Assembly (NCBI GenBank): GCA_964572045.1
Contig: CAZNEI010000022.1
Coordinates: forward strand, 1-41,128
Source: CBDCKR01 sp964572045
Lineage (GTDB): Bacteria; Gemmatimonadota; Gemmatimonadetes; Longimicrobiales; Gaopeijiaceae
Direction: 5' to 3'
DNA: 41,128 bases
The notes beneath the pieces were generated by a model. The model was not told the DNA's origin. It did not search any database and was given only the letters and a program-made list of their open reading frames with translations. A program made the position numbers and the translations under genes. The first letter of the stretch is position 1; each line of letters begins with the position of its first letter. Below are positions 16,616 through 24,464 of this stretch, in pieces.

Positions 16616-17529
16616 TCGACACCGATGTCGCGCGCTTCCTTCGGCACCTTGAGCACGAGCGGCGGCTGTCGCCGCGCACCGTTGTCGCCTACCGCAAGGA
16701 CCTGAGCGACCTGGCGGCGTTTCTCGACGATCATCTGGGCCGGCCCGGATGGTCCTGGGCGGACGTCGACCGCCTGGACTTGAGGAGTTTCATGGGATGG
16801 TGCGGCCGAAAGGGATTGGGGCGCCGCAGCGTTGCCAGAAAGGTCTCGGCGGTGCGGACCTTCTACGGTTTCCTCAACCTCGAGGACCGGATCGGGGACG
16901 ATCCGACTCGCGCGTTGCGCACGGCCAAGCTCGAGAAGCGGCTCCCCGGACATGTGGGCGAGGCCGACCTGAGAGCGGTGTTCGCGTTGGCCGAGAGCCG
17001 GGCAACCACGAACAGACCGGCCGGGACAAGGAACCTCGTGATCTTGGAGATCCTCTACGGAAGCGGCCTCAGGCTGGCGGAGCTGCACGGACTCGACGTA
17101 TCCGATGTCGACGCCGCCAGGGGCCAGGTCAGGGTGTTGGGGAAGGGACGAAAGCAGCGGATCGTCCCGCTTACGAGCGCCGCCGCCGCCGCGCTCGAGC
17201 GCTATATGCCCCGTCGTGGCGAGGTCCTGGCAGGCGCCGCATCGTCCGATGAAAGTGCTCTGCTACTGAACCCGCAGGGTCGAAGGCTCTCCCAGCGATC
17301 GATCCAGAAGGTCGTGCGCGGGCTCTTGGACGACGCGGCCGCGGGGCAGGGGTTGAGTGTGCACTCGCTGCGACACAGCTTCGCGACGTGTCTTCTCGAT
17401 GCCGGAGCGGACCTGATGGCCGTAAAGGAGCTGCTCGGCCACGCGTCCTTGTCGACCACCCAGATCTACACTCACACCTCGAAGGAGCGTTTGCGTCGGG
17501 TCTATCGCGATGCGCACCCGAGGTCTTGA
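16612..17529 (+). CDS. xerC: Tyrosine recombinase XerC
   Basis: A 305-residue recombinase that resolves chromosome dimers at dif with XerD. The N-terminal SAM-like core-binding domain is RFLRHLEHERRLSPRTVVAY. The catalytic residues are complete: Arg154 in GSGLRLAEL, Lys178 in VLGKGRKQRIVPL, His251 and Arg254 in HSLRHSFAT, His277 in LLGHASL and Tyr286 in TTQIYTH. I choose GTG 16612, which overlaps the trmFO stop by four bases and has AGGA nine bases upstream. An in-frame ATG at 16576 would add 12 residues without homology. It is chromosomal housekeeping, unrelated to the two decayed integrases elsewhere in the window. Confidence 0.94.
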   Translation: MIDTDVARFLRHLEHERRLSPRTVVAYRKDLSDLAAFLDDHLGRPGWSWADVDRLDLRSFMGWCGRKGLGRRSVARKVSAVRTFYGFLNLEDRIGDDPTRALRTAKLEKRLPGHVGEADLRAVFALAESRATTNRPAGTRNLVILEILYGSGLRLAELHGLDVSDVDAARGQVRVLGKGRKQRIVPLTSAAAAALERYMPRRGEVLAGAASSDESALLLNPQGRRLSQRSIQKVVRGLLDDAAAGQGLSVHSLRHSFATCLLDAGADLMAVKELLGHASLSTTQIYTHTSKERLRRVYRDAHPRS

Positions 17530-17636
17530 GCCGTCTAGGGCCACGCTCCGCTCGGCAGGGTTCAGCCGTCGCCGGATCGTGCTCCTTCGCGTCTCGCGCC
17601 GATCGCCTCCGGCCCCGTCGCGTGTTCCGAGGTGCC

Positions 17637-17665
17637 TTGGTCCTCCCCCCGGGTTGGTGTATCGT
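17637..17665 (+). promoter_or_regulatory. Candidate promoter upstream of hslVU
   Basis: TTGGTC (17637-17642) and TATCGT (17660-17665) are spaced by 17 bases in the 255-base gap between xerC and hslV, 120 bases before the hslV ATG. The -35 agrees with TTGACA at 4 of 6 and the -10 with TATAAT at 3 of 6. It could give hslVU its own transcription start separate from the topA operon. Eye-matched only. Confidence 0.3.
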
Positions 17666-17784
17666 AAAGGCTCCCCCCTCTGGGCCTTGGAGAGCCGCTT
17701 CGCATCTTTGACGCGGTGACGTACCGTGGCTTCCGGCCTGCGTGGGGGCCGAGCGTAGATGCGGGAAAGGACTGACCGCGATCG

Positions 17785-18336
17785 ATGAAGAGCACGACGC
17801 AACCCACCATGCACGCGACGACCATCGTGGCCGTGCGCCGAGACGGTCAGGTCGCCCTCGGGGGCGACGGCCAAGTCACGATGGGCGACGCGGTCGTGAA
17901 GAACTCGGCCCAGAAGGTGAGGACCCTGAGGGATGGCAACGTCCTTGTCGGCTTCGCCGGCGCCGTGGCGGATGCGTTCACCCTCTTCGAGAAGTTGGAG
18001 GAGAAGCTGGAGCGTTTTCCGGCCAACCTTACGAAGGCCGTCGTGGAGCTCGCCAAGGACTGGCGGATGGATCGGTACCTACGGCGCCTAAACGCGCTCC
18101 TTATCGTTGCTGACGCCGACCACCTCTTCCTGGTCAGTGGGGAGGGGGAGGTGATCCAGCCCGACGACGACGTGTTGGCGATCGGCTCGGGAGGCTCTTA
18201 CGCCATGGCCGCCGCACGTGCGTTGATCGCGCATTCGGACCTCTCCGCGGCCGACACGGTGCAGCGGGCGCTGGAGATCGCGAGCGAGATCTGCATCTAC
18301 ACCAACGTCGAAATCACCATACTCACGCTGAGTTGA
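17785..18336 (+). CDS. hslV: ATP-dependent protease peptidase subunit HslV
   Basis: A 183-residue N-terminal-nucleophile threonine peptidase. The mature enzyme should start at Thr12 in HATTIVAVRRDGQVALGGDG, after removal of an 11-residue leader (MKSTTQPTMHA). Other markers are QVTMGDAVVKNSAQKVR and the Gly-rich AIGSGGSYAMAAARAL. ATG 17785 has GGAAAGGA upstream and is preferred. The internal ATG at 17809, just before HATT, gives the usual short leader but has no RBS. The product forms a double hexamer capped by HslU. The stop overlaps the hslU TTG start. Confidence 0.95.
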   Translation: MKSTTQPTMHATTIVAVRRDGQVALGGDGQVTMGDAVVKNSAQKVRTLRDGNVLVGFAGAVADAFTLFEKLEEKLERFPANLTKAVVELAKDWRMDRYLRRLNALLIVADADHLFLVSGEGEVIQPDDDVLAIGSGGSYAMAAARALIAHSDLSAADTVQRALEIASEICIYTNVEITILTLS

Positions 18337-19871
18337 GCGAGGCGTCTCACGTGGACCACCCGATCAAGGCGGACCCCCCTCCCGCGACGCCGGACAAGCC
18401 TTCGGAGACCGTTCCGGGCTCTCTCGAGGATATCTGGTTGGACGAGCTCACGCCGCGCCAAATCGTGGCTGAGCTCGACAGGTACATCATCGCGCAGGAC
18501 GACGCCAAGAAGGCCGTCGCGATCGCTCTGAGGAATCGTTGGCGCCGTCAGCGCGTGGAAGCCGGGCTCAGGGAGGAGATCGTTCCCAATAACCTCATCC
18601 TCATCGGACCGACGGGGGTTGGGAAGACGGAGATTGCGCGGCGCCTCGCCCGTCTGGCCGGGGCCCCGTTCGTCAAGGTCGAGGCCTCGAAGTACACCGA
18701 GGTCGGGTACGTGGGGCGTGACGTCGAATCGATGATCCGGGACCTGGTCGATGTCGCGGTCAACATGGTGCGAGCGGACCGAGAGGACGAGATGCAGGAG
18801 TTGGCCGAGGCCCGCACGGAGGAGAGGCTCCTCGACCTGCTTCTGCCGGCCCCGTCGAGCAAGCCGAAAGGGGAGGGGACACGTGCGGGAAACAGCGAGG
18901 AGCCGAGACCCCACGTTTTCGTCGTCGGACCCGAGGGGGCCGAGGCCCGCGACAGAGTGGAAGAGCAGGTCTCGACGGAGTCCCGGCGCAGGCGCACCAG
19001 GGAGAAGCTTCGTGGCCTCCTCCGGGAGGGGAAGCTCGAGGAGCGCGAGGTGGAGATCGAGGTATCGCAGGCACCTTCCCTGGAAGGGATGGTCGTCCCC
19101 ATGGGCGGGGGCATGGAGGGCATGGATCACAACCTGAACGAGATGCTGCAGGACATGCTGCCGAGGCGCAAGAAGAGGCGCACGGTCTCTCTCGCCGAGG
19201 CCCGCAGGATCCTGGTGCAGGACGAGCTGGATCGCTTGATCGACATGGAGGAGGTCATCCACGAGGCGCTGATCCGGGCTGAGGACATGGGGATCGTCTT
19301 CCTCGACGAGATCGACAAAATCGCCGGGGAGCGGGGCGGTGTGGGCCCCGACGTGAGCCGGGAAGGCGTGCAGCGTGACATCCTCCCCGTCGTCGAGGGA
19401 TCCACGGTCCAGACCAAGTACGGACTCGTGCGGACCGATCACATGCTCTTCATCGCGGCAGGCGCCTTTCACGTCACCAAGCCGAGTGACCTGATCCCGG
19501 AGCTGCAAGGCCGCTTTCCCATCCGCGTCGAGCTCAAGAGCCTCGGGGAGGCGGAGTTCATCCGCATTCTCCAGGAGCCCAGGAACGCCCTGATTCATCA
19601 GTACCGGGCTCTAGTCGAGACGGAAGGTGCGGCGCTCGAGTTCACGGCCGACGGAATCGAAGAGGTGGCCAGGATCGCGGCGATTCTGAACGACCAGATG
19701 GAGAACATCGGAGCCCGCCGCCTGCAAACAGTGATGACGACACTCCTCGAGACGGAGCTCTACGAGCTGCCCGAAGGGGGCGATCGGGCCTTGCGAGTGG
19801 ATCGCTCGTTCGTTCGGAGGAACCTTACCGCAATCGTCGACGACGAGGATCTGAGGAAGTACATCCTGTAG
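18333..19871 (+). CDS. hslU: ATP-dependent protease ATPase subunit HslU
   Basis: The AAA+ unfoldase partner of HslV, 512 residues from TTG 18333 (which overlaps the hslV stop). Walker A is IGPTGVGKTEIARRL, the pore loop is in GYVGRDVES, Walker B is GIVFLDEIDKIAGERGG, and sensor/arginine-finger positions lie in PELQGRFPIRVEL. The C-terminus DLRKYIL is the canonical tail that inserts into HslV. The I-domain (about residues 130-270) contains a charged linker and a Met/Gly patch (VVPMGGGMEGMDHNLNEML). About 35 residues precede the normal start of homology (ELTPRQIVAELDRYIIAQDD). An in-frame GTG at 18351 with GAGG upstream is an equally good start. Confidence 0.95.
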   Translation: MSEASHVDHPIKADPPPATPDKPSETVPGSLEDIWLDELTPRQIVAELDRYIIAQDDAKKAVAIALRNRWRRQRVEAGLREEIVPNNLILIGPTGVGKTEIARRLARLAGAPFVKVEASKYTEVGYVGRDVESMIRDLVDVAVNMVRADREDEMQELAEARTEERLLDLLLPAPSSKPKGEGTRAGNSEEPRPHVFVVGPEGAEARDRVEEQVSTESRRRRTREKLRGLLREGKLEEREVEIEVSQAPSLEGMVVPMGGGMEGMDHNLNEMLQDMLPRRKKRRTVSLAEARRILVQDELDRLIDMEEVIHEALIRAEDMGIVFLDEIDKIAGERGGVGPDVSREGVQRDILPVVEGSTVQTKYGLVRTDHMLFIAAGAFHVTKPSDLIPELQGRFPIRVELKSLGEAEFIRILQEPRNALIHQYRALVETEGAALEFTADGIEEVARIAAILNDQMENIGARRLQTVMTTLLETELYELPEGGDRALRVDRSFVRRNLTAIVDDEDLRKYIL

Positions 19872-19921
19872 TCGGGATCGTAGCGGACGTCACGATGGCT
19901 CTTCGGATCAGGCTCGGGATG

Positions 19922-19950
19922 CCCGGTCTCGTGCGCTGAGCACGAGCGGG
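19922..19950 (+). promoter_or_regulatory. Leader hairpin in front of the 43-residue ORF
   Basis: CTCGTGC (19928-19934) and GCACGAG (19940-19946) form a perfect 7-bp stem around the loop GCTGA. CCCG (19922-19925) and CGGG (19947-19950) extend it by four pairs across a two-base bulge. No T run follows, so it does not look like an intrinsic terminator for hslU. Its 3' arm touches the start of the GGGAGGAGG ribosome-binding run (about 19949-19957), so it could affect access to that site. Confidence 0.5.
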
Positions 19951-19963
19951 GAGGAGGCCAGGC

Positions 19964-20095
19964 GTGAAACCGGATGAGGTGGCGGAGGAGGTCCTCGCCA
20001 TGGTCGAGGATGGAGTAGATCCCCAGAAGATCTACGAATACGTCTACAGCATCGCGGGGGATGCACGCGACCCGAAGATCTACCTGACCGAGTAA
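19964..20095 (+). CDS. Small acidic protein of 43 residues, unknown function
   Basis: GTG 19964 to TAA 20093-20095 encodes a 43-residue protein that begins MKPDEVAEEVLAMVEDGVDP and ends RDPKIYLTE. I do not recognise it. A textbook RBS, GGAGGAGG, sits about seven bases before the GTG. The codons are GC-rich in third position like the neighbouring real genes, and the composition (acidic, few Arg/Pro) is unlike the shadow frames around it. It probably folds as two short helices with a Tyr-rich middle (KIYEYVYSIAGDA). There is no signal peptide or membrane segment. It follows hslU on the same strand after 92 bases and may be the tail of the hslVU transcript. A regulator or adaptor of HslVU is speculative. 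Confidence 0.65.
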   Translation: MKPDEVAEEVLAMVEDGVDPQKIYEYVYSIAGDARDPKIYLTE

Positions 20096-20114
20096 TCGCT
20101 TACGTCGTCGAGCT

Positions 20115-20295
20115 GGGGGTCCCGGCGTGAGGCCGGAGGCGACGAAGTAGAGGGGGCTGTCCGGAACAATCGGGGCATAGATGATGCGCCGTAAGTGAGC
20201 GCGCGGGCGCCCTCGACAGCCTCGCACAGCACGGTGTCGAGGTCGAGGCTTCACCGAACGCGCAGGATCGCCGCGACCTGACAGGTATAATAGAG
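20115..20295 (-). pseudogene. Fragment of a GAF-domain histidine kinase, second copy of the family
   Basis: Minus-strand translation gives VAAILRVR, then SLDLDTVLCEAVEGARALTY, then in another frame PDSPLYFVASGLTP. These correspond in order to AILRIGA, SLDLDTVLREVVDSARELTG and PDRFLTSGLTPEE in the decayed kinase at 432-2470. DNA identity is also visible, for example the shared AGCACGGTGTC followed by AGGTCGAGGCT. Only the GAF N-terminus is left; no kinase core or receiver follows. Frame changes occur near 20275 and 20195. It is a dead scrap. Confidence 0.75.
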
Positions 20296-20442
20296 GCTTC
20301 CGGCCGCCGACTCCGGACTAGGCAGTATTGTGATGCGGGTTGACACCGTTCCTGTGGTCGATTTGGCTGGGTTTCCGGACCGTCTTCCGCATTGGTGCGC
20401 CGACGAATCGTTTCCGCGCGCGGCTGAACGCGATTCCCGAAC

Positions 20443-20643
20443 CACAGCGGCACGGGCGTGGACTGCGCTGGCGGCAACCCGGACCTGGAGTTCAGCGACG
20501 TGAGTCCGACATCGGCCACGGTGGTGCCGGGCGACACGGCCGAGGTGATGTTCACGATCCGCACCGCGGGTGACGGAGAATTCCCGGCTACCCTCACCCG
20601 GGCATACTGGTCGTCGGACGCTAGGGGCGCTCGATTATCGTGA
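20443..20643 (+). pseudogene. Remnant of a secreted-protein repeat (CARDB-like)
   Basis: The frame reads SGTGVDCAGGNPDLEFSDVS, then ATVVPGDTAEVMFTIRTAGDGEFPATLTRAYW-like residues ending SSDARGARLS. PDLEFSDVSPT, a PGDT turn, FTIRTAGDGEFPA and an aromatic strand before SSDA match the pattern of CARDB / cell-adhesion beta-sandwich repeats in large secreted proteins. No start, signal peptide or second repeat is present, and the frame closes at the fprA start codon. It is most likely the surviving piece of a larger lost gene. Confidence 0.45.
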
Positions 20644-22055
20644 AGACCTCGCCGACGCACATCGCGATCATAGGAGCCGGGCCGGCCGGCTTCTTTGCGG
20701 CCGAGGCGCTGCTGAAGGGCGATGGCCCCGTCGCGGTCGACATGATCAACAACCTGCCCGCGCCCTATGGGCTCGTCCGCGACGGTGTGGCCCCGGACCA
20801 CCAGGCCATCAAGTCGGTGGCGCGAGTCTACGCGAAGATCCTGACCCGCGACGAGGTTCGCTATTTCGGTAACGTCACGCTGGGCGAAGATGTGACGCTG
20901 GAGGATCTTCGCTCCCGCTACGACCAGATCGTCTACGCGGTCGGCGCGCAGAGCGATCGCCGACTGGGCATTCCGGGCGAGGATCTGGCCGGTAGCCACG
21001 CGGCGATCCGCTTCGTGGGGTGGTACAACGGTCATCCGGGCTACCGGACCGAGGCCTTCGATCTCGATTGCGAGGACGTGGTGGTCATCGGGAACGGCAA
21101 CGTTGCGATCGACGTGGCGCGCATCCTGGTGCTCCAGCCCGACCGCCTGGCGACAACGGACATCGCCGATCACGCGCTGGCGGTGCTGCGGAAGAGCCGT
21201 GTGAGAAGGGTCACGCTCCTAGGACGCCGGGGTCCCGCACAGGCGTCTTTCACCAATCCGGAGTTGCGGGAATTCGGTCGCCTGGACAGGGTCTCGGCAG
21301 AAGTGGACGCCGCTGAACTGAAGCTGGATGCCGCGAGCGCGGCCGAAATCGAGGACAACGCCGTGCGCAAACGCAACATGAACACTCTGCGAGGGTACGC
21401 TGACGCCGTTCCGGGGGATGGAGACCGTGTTGTGCGGTTCCGCTTCCTGGCTTCGCCGGTCGAGGTGCTGGGCCGTGATGGCAAAGTGTGCGGCGTGCGG
21501 GTCGAGCGGAACCGCCTGGTCGTGCAGGACGACGGCTACCAGCGAGCCGAGGGAACCGATGTGGTCGAGACGCTGCCGTGCGGGATGCTGATCCGCTCCG
21601 TGGGATACCGGGGAGCTCCGGTGCCGGGCGTGCCCTTCGACGAGCATGCCGGGATCGTGCCGAACGAAGGCGGCCGCGTGCTGGCGCGCGCGGGTGGCGC
21701 TGAGGTCGTCCCGGGAGAGTACGTGGTGGGTTGGGCGAAGCGGGGGCCGTCGGGCGTGATCGGGACGAACAAGGCCGACGCGGCGGGCACGGTCGCCCTC
21801 ATGGCCGAGGACCGTGGCGCGGGGATCTCCGCCGGGAGGGGGCGCGAATGCCCGGACGATCTCCCGCTGGTGCTGGAGCGGCGTGGCGTTCGCTGGGTCG
21901 ACAAGGACGGATGGGCGCGCATGGACGCCCGCGAAACGGCGCTCGGCGAGGCTCAGGGACGGCCAAGGGTCAAGTTCTGCAGCGTACCGGAGATGCTCCA
22001 GGCGGCGGGGGCGCCTGGCGAGGGAAGCCCAAGCCCGGACCCTCGGGGCCGCTAA
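20640..22055 (+). CDS. fprA: Ferredoxin/adrenodoxin-NADP+ reductase, FprA type
   Basis: A 471-residue flavoprotein moving electrons between NADPH and a small ferredoxin. The N-terminal FAD loop is HIAIIGAGPAGFFAAEALL, followed by NLPAPYGLVRDGVAPDHQ. The NADP-binding loop is DVVVIGNGNVAIDVARIL, and the C-terminal FAD-contact motif is VGWAKRGPSGVIGTNKADAA. All are hallmarks of the adrenodoxin-reductase branch. The GTG start at 20640 is weakly supported by AGGGG about 12 bases upstream. Reductases of this branch often feed cytochromes P450. A broken P450 gene converges on it 70 bases downstream, so this intact reductase may have lost one of its clients. No ferredoxin gene is adjacent. Confidence 0.92.
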   Translation: MKTSPTHIAIIGAGPAGFFAAEALLKGDGPVAVDMINNLPAPYGLVRDGVAPDHQAIKSVARVYAKILTRDEVRYFGNVTLGEDVTLEDLRSRYDQIVYAVGAQSDRRLGIPGEDLAGSHAAIRFVGWYNGHPGYRTEAFDLDCEDVVVIGNGNVAIDVARILVLQPDRLATTDIADHALAVLRKSRVRRVTLLGRRGPAQASFTNPELREFGRLDRVSAEVDAAELKLDAASAAEIEDNAVRKRNMNTLRGYADAVPGDGDRVVRFRFLASPVEVLGRDGKVCGVRVERNRLVVQDDGYQRAEGTDVVETLPCGMLIRSVGYRGAPVPGVPFDEHAGIVPNEGGRVLARAGGAEVVPGEYVVGWAKRGPSGVIGTNKADAAGTVALMAEDRGAGISAGRGRECPDDLPLVLERRGVRWVDKDGWARMDARETALGEAQGRPRVKFCSVPEMLQAAGAPGEGSPSPDPRGR

Positions 22056-22124
22056 GCAAGTCGAACAGGGCGACGCAGTGCGTTGAGCCGGAGCGGCCGC
22101 CGGTGCTTACCGCGCCCAAACCCC

Positions 22125-22460
22125 TCAGCGACGGCGTTTCAGGGTCATCGGCATGCCGCCTTTCACCTTGAGGGTCGTCCGAGGCATGATGATCTCCGCC
22201 TTGCCTCTCGCATCTGCGCGCCAGCGCCGGCACAGGGTAGCCAGCGCAATCTTCGCCTCCATCCACGCGAACCCCTCGCCGATGCACTGATGCGGGCCTC
22301 CCCGAAGGGAAAGTACGCGAACCGCAGCAGCTCGCTGCGGAACTTGGCCCACATACCGCGTCCGAACTCCGCTCGGGGGTGCCAAGCGCCGCGCACTCCG
22401 GCAGGCCCTCGGGGATCGCGACGACCGTGCTGGCCGGCACGGACCCGCAGCTATCGACAG
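22125..22460 (-). pseudogene. Cytochrome P450 C-terminus, frameshifted at the haem-binding loop
   Basis: Minus-strand frames give FRSELLRFAYFPFG and then, after losing one base near 22305, GGPHQCIGEGFAWMEAKIAL, ending in KVKGGMPMTLKRRR at a stop (22125-22127). Joined, this is the P450 haem signature FPFGGGPHQCIGEGFAW, in which QC is the thiolate Cys and the usual Arg is His, followed by the last helices and strand. Upstream, SVPASTVVAIPEG resembles the VPAGTTV-type segment before it, in yet another frame. The I-helix and ExxR regions are not recognisable. The gene is dead, and its frame breaks exactly in the most conserved site. Confidence 0.8.
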
Positions 22461-22665
22461 ATAGGGCGCGGGGTCCCCGAAGAGAGGATTGATGGAGCGA
22501 GGTGTGCCGACAGGCTCGCCCCTCCTTCCGTCCGGTGTTCCTGGGAGCCCAACCCGCCTTCGGCTTCGCTCGCCGGCCTGGATTGAGACCAATTGCAGAC
22601 GAAACCCGTGAGATGTCGCCCTTTGGGTCACCGAAGCGTGACGGGTCGCACGACCAAACGGCGAA

Positions 22666-23167
22666 GTGCCGGAGGAGAAGCGCGTAGTCAGGTTGATCCA
22701 CCCCACGGCCGAACTGATGCCCGTGTCCATCGACATGCGAGCCGGGGTCATTCGGTGGCGGGCGGAGCACGAGAAAACAGGCGTCGAGCGTCGGACGCCC
22801 GTGACCGAAGAAGCGCTCGGAGGAGAACCGCCGAATCGGCGACGCCCCCCTATTGCCCGCACTCAGAGACGCCGCGAGGAGCGTGAGCCACACACTGGCG
22901 CGCGGCTGGTGGAACAGGGCAGAAGCGCTCGCCGGGCTGGACCGCAAGCGTGGCAAGGGCTGGCACTCGCTCAGGCGCAAGTTTGCTTCCGGCCTCATCG
23001 ACCAGCCACTTAAGGTGCTCTGCGAACTGGGAGGCTGGAGGACGGCGCAGAAGGTGCTCCAGTGTTACCAGAGGCCCGACGAGGACCGGCTCAGGAAGGC
23101 GCTCGACGAGCGGCGGCGGGTCCGCTCCTCCCCCAATTGGCGGGACGCGCACCTCCAAATCACGTAA
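22666..23167 (+). pseudogene. Phage-type tyrosine integrase remnant
   Basis: The first part (about 22666-22825) reads AGVIRWRAEHEKTGVERRTP, typical of the beta-strand region of these integrases. A frameshift near 22825 then leads into RRIGDAPLLPALRDAARSVS, GWWNRAEALAGLDRKRGKG, WHSLRRKFASGLIDQPLKVL and CYQRPDEDRLRKALDERRR. WHSLRR supplies the catalytic His-x-x-Arg and QCYQRPDE the Tyr. The first catalytic Arg box is eroded and no N-terminal SAM-like domain is seen. The same 3' end, more degraded, occurs inverted at 150-340. No tRNA or direct-repeat attachment site is evident alongside. Confidence 0.8.
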
Positions 23168-23338
23168 CTTCAATCAGAGTACGCGGAATCGGACCCAAGA
23201 CCTCCTGCCAGAATGGCCGAATCGCCCTACCGCCGCGAGATCGCCTGCAATACGTTTGATTCTCCGCCTCGTGCATCTTCGTGGAAGCCACTGGCGGACC
23301 TCCCCAGGATCCATCCCACTAGACGACACAGTGCCGAC

Positions 23339-24448
23339 ATGACCGAGACGTTGAGGCGGACACCACTACACGCTGAGCACGTGGCCCTCGGCGCCAAGAT
23401 CATCCCTTTCGCGGGCTACGAAATGCCCGTGCAGTACACCAGCGGCATCAGGGCCGAGCATGAAGCCGTGCGGACGGCGGCTGGACTCTTCGACGCCTCG
23501 CATATGGGCGAGTTCGTTGTGCGCGGGCCCGAGGCCCTCAGCCTCATCCAAAGGGTCAGCGTCAACGATGCCTCCGCCCTGGAAGTCGGGCAGTGTCAGT
23601 ATACGGCACTCTGTCTCGAGCACGGAGGCATTCTCGACGACTTCCTCGTCTACCGAGCGCACGACCACTACATGCTGGTCGTGAACGCGTCGCGCAGGGA
23701 GGAGGATTGGGATTGGATCACCCGCCACGCGTCGGGACTCAGGGTTGAGCTCGAGGACCGATCGGACCGGACGGCCCTTCTCGCCCTCCAGGGTCCGAAG
23801 GCTCAAGGAGTCCTCGCGCCGCTGGCCGAGCCCGACCTCGAAGAGATCGGCTACTACCGGTTTGCCGAAGGACGTGTGGCCGGAGTGCCGGCCCTCATCA
23901 GCCGAACCGGCTACACGGGCGAAGACGGATTCGAGCTCTACGTCGCCTCGGCCGATGCTGCGGACCTCTGGCGGAGGCTCCTGAGGGACGGAGCGGGCGC
24001 CGGCTTGACGCCTGCGGGGCTCGGTGCCCGCGACTCTCTGCGCCTTGAGGTCGGGTACCCCCTGAACGGAAATGATCTCGATAGGGAACACACTCCCTTG
24101 GAGGCCCGGCTTGGTTGGCTCGTCAAGTTCGACAAGGGAGATTTCGTCGGACGGGACGCATTGATGCGACAGAAGGAGCGAGGGGTACCCTCCCGCCTGG
24201 TGGGAATTCGCCTGACCGAACGAGGGTTCCCCCGCCCTGGGTATACGATTGTGCACGACGGCGACGAGGTCGGGCGGGTCACCAGCGGCACCATGAGTCC
24301 CACGCTGGGATACGGCATCGCCCTGGGACATGTCCCCGGCCGTCTCGCTGCGGCCGGCACACCTCTGGGAGTCCTCGTGAGAAACAGGGTGATCGCCGGC
24401 GTCGCAGAGCCTCCCCCCTTCTACAAGGAGGGCTCGGTCCGCCGCTGA
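23339..24448 (+). CDS. gcvT: Aminomethyltransferase, glycine cleavage system T protein
   Basis: A 369-residue protein that releases ammonia and transfers the C1 unit from the aminomethyl-lipoyl H protein to tetrahydrofolate. Signatures are the N-terminal RRTPLHAEHVALGAKIIPFA, AAGLFDASHMGEFVVRGPEA, SRTGYTGEDGFELYVA, LGARDSLRLEVGYPLNGNDL and the C-terminal TSGTMSPTLGYGIALGHVP. The frame is open back to 23213, but homology starts at MTETLRRTPL (ATG 23339), and the earlier codons belong to the integrase debris. No gcvH or gcvP genes are in the window and no glycine riboswitch was recognised. mogA follows after 16 bases. Confidence 0.96.
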   Translation: MTETLRRTPLHAEHVALGAKIIPFAGYEMPVQYTSGIRAEHEAVRTAAGLFDASHMGEFVVRGPEALSLIQRVSVNDASALEVGQCQYTALCLEHGGILDDFLVYRAHDHYMLVVNASRREEDWDWITRHASGLRVELEDRSDRTALLALQGPKAQGVLAPLAEPDLEEIGYYRFAEGRVAGVPALISRTGYTGEDGFELYVASADAADLWRRLLRDGAGAGLTPAGLGARDSLRLEVGYPLNGNDLDREHTPLEARLGWLVKFDKGDFVGRDALMRQKERGVPSRLVGIRLTERGFPRPGYTIVHDGDEVGRVTSGTMSPTLGYGIALGHVPGRLAAAGTPLGVLVRNRVIAGVAEPPPFYKEGSVRR

Positions 24449-24464
24449 GCGCGGCGCCCGTGGC

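Noticed and set aside
18297..19598. 433-codon minus-strand frame opposite hslU
   Set aside because: Antisense of an intact AAA+ gene; His/Asp/Leu-rich composition typical of GC-rich shadows.
23165..23338. Possible tRNA or attachment site next to the integrase remnant
   Set aside because: I looked for a T-arm and paired acceptor ends and found none. The only tRNA in the window is at 33677-33760.
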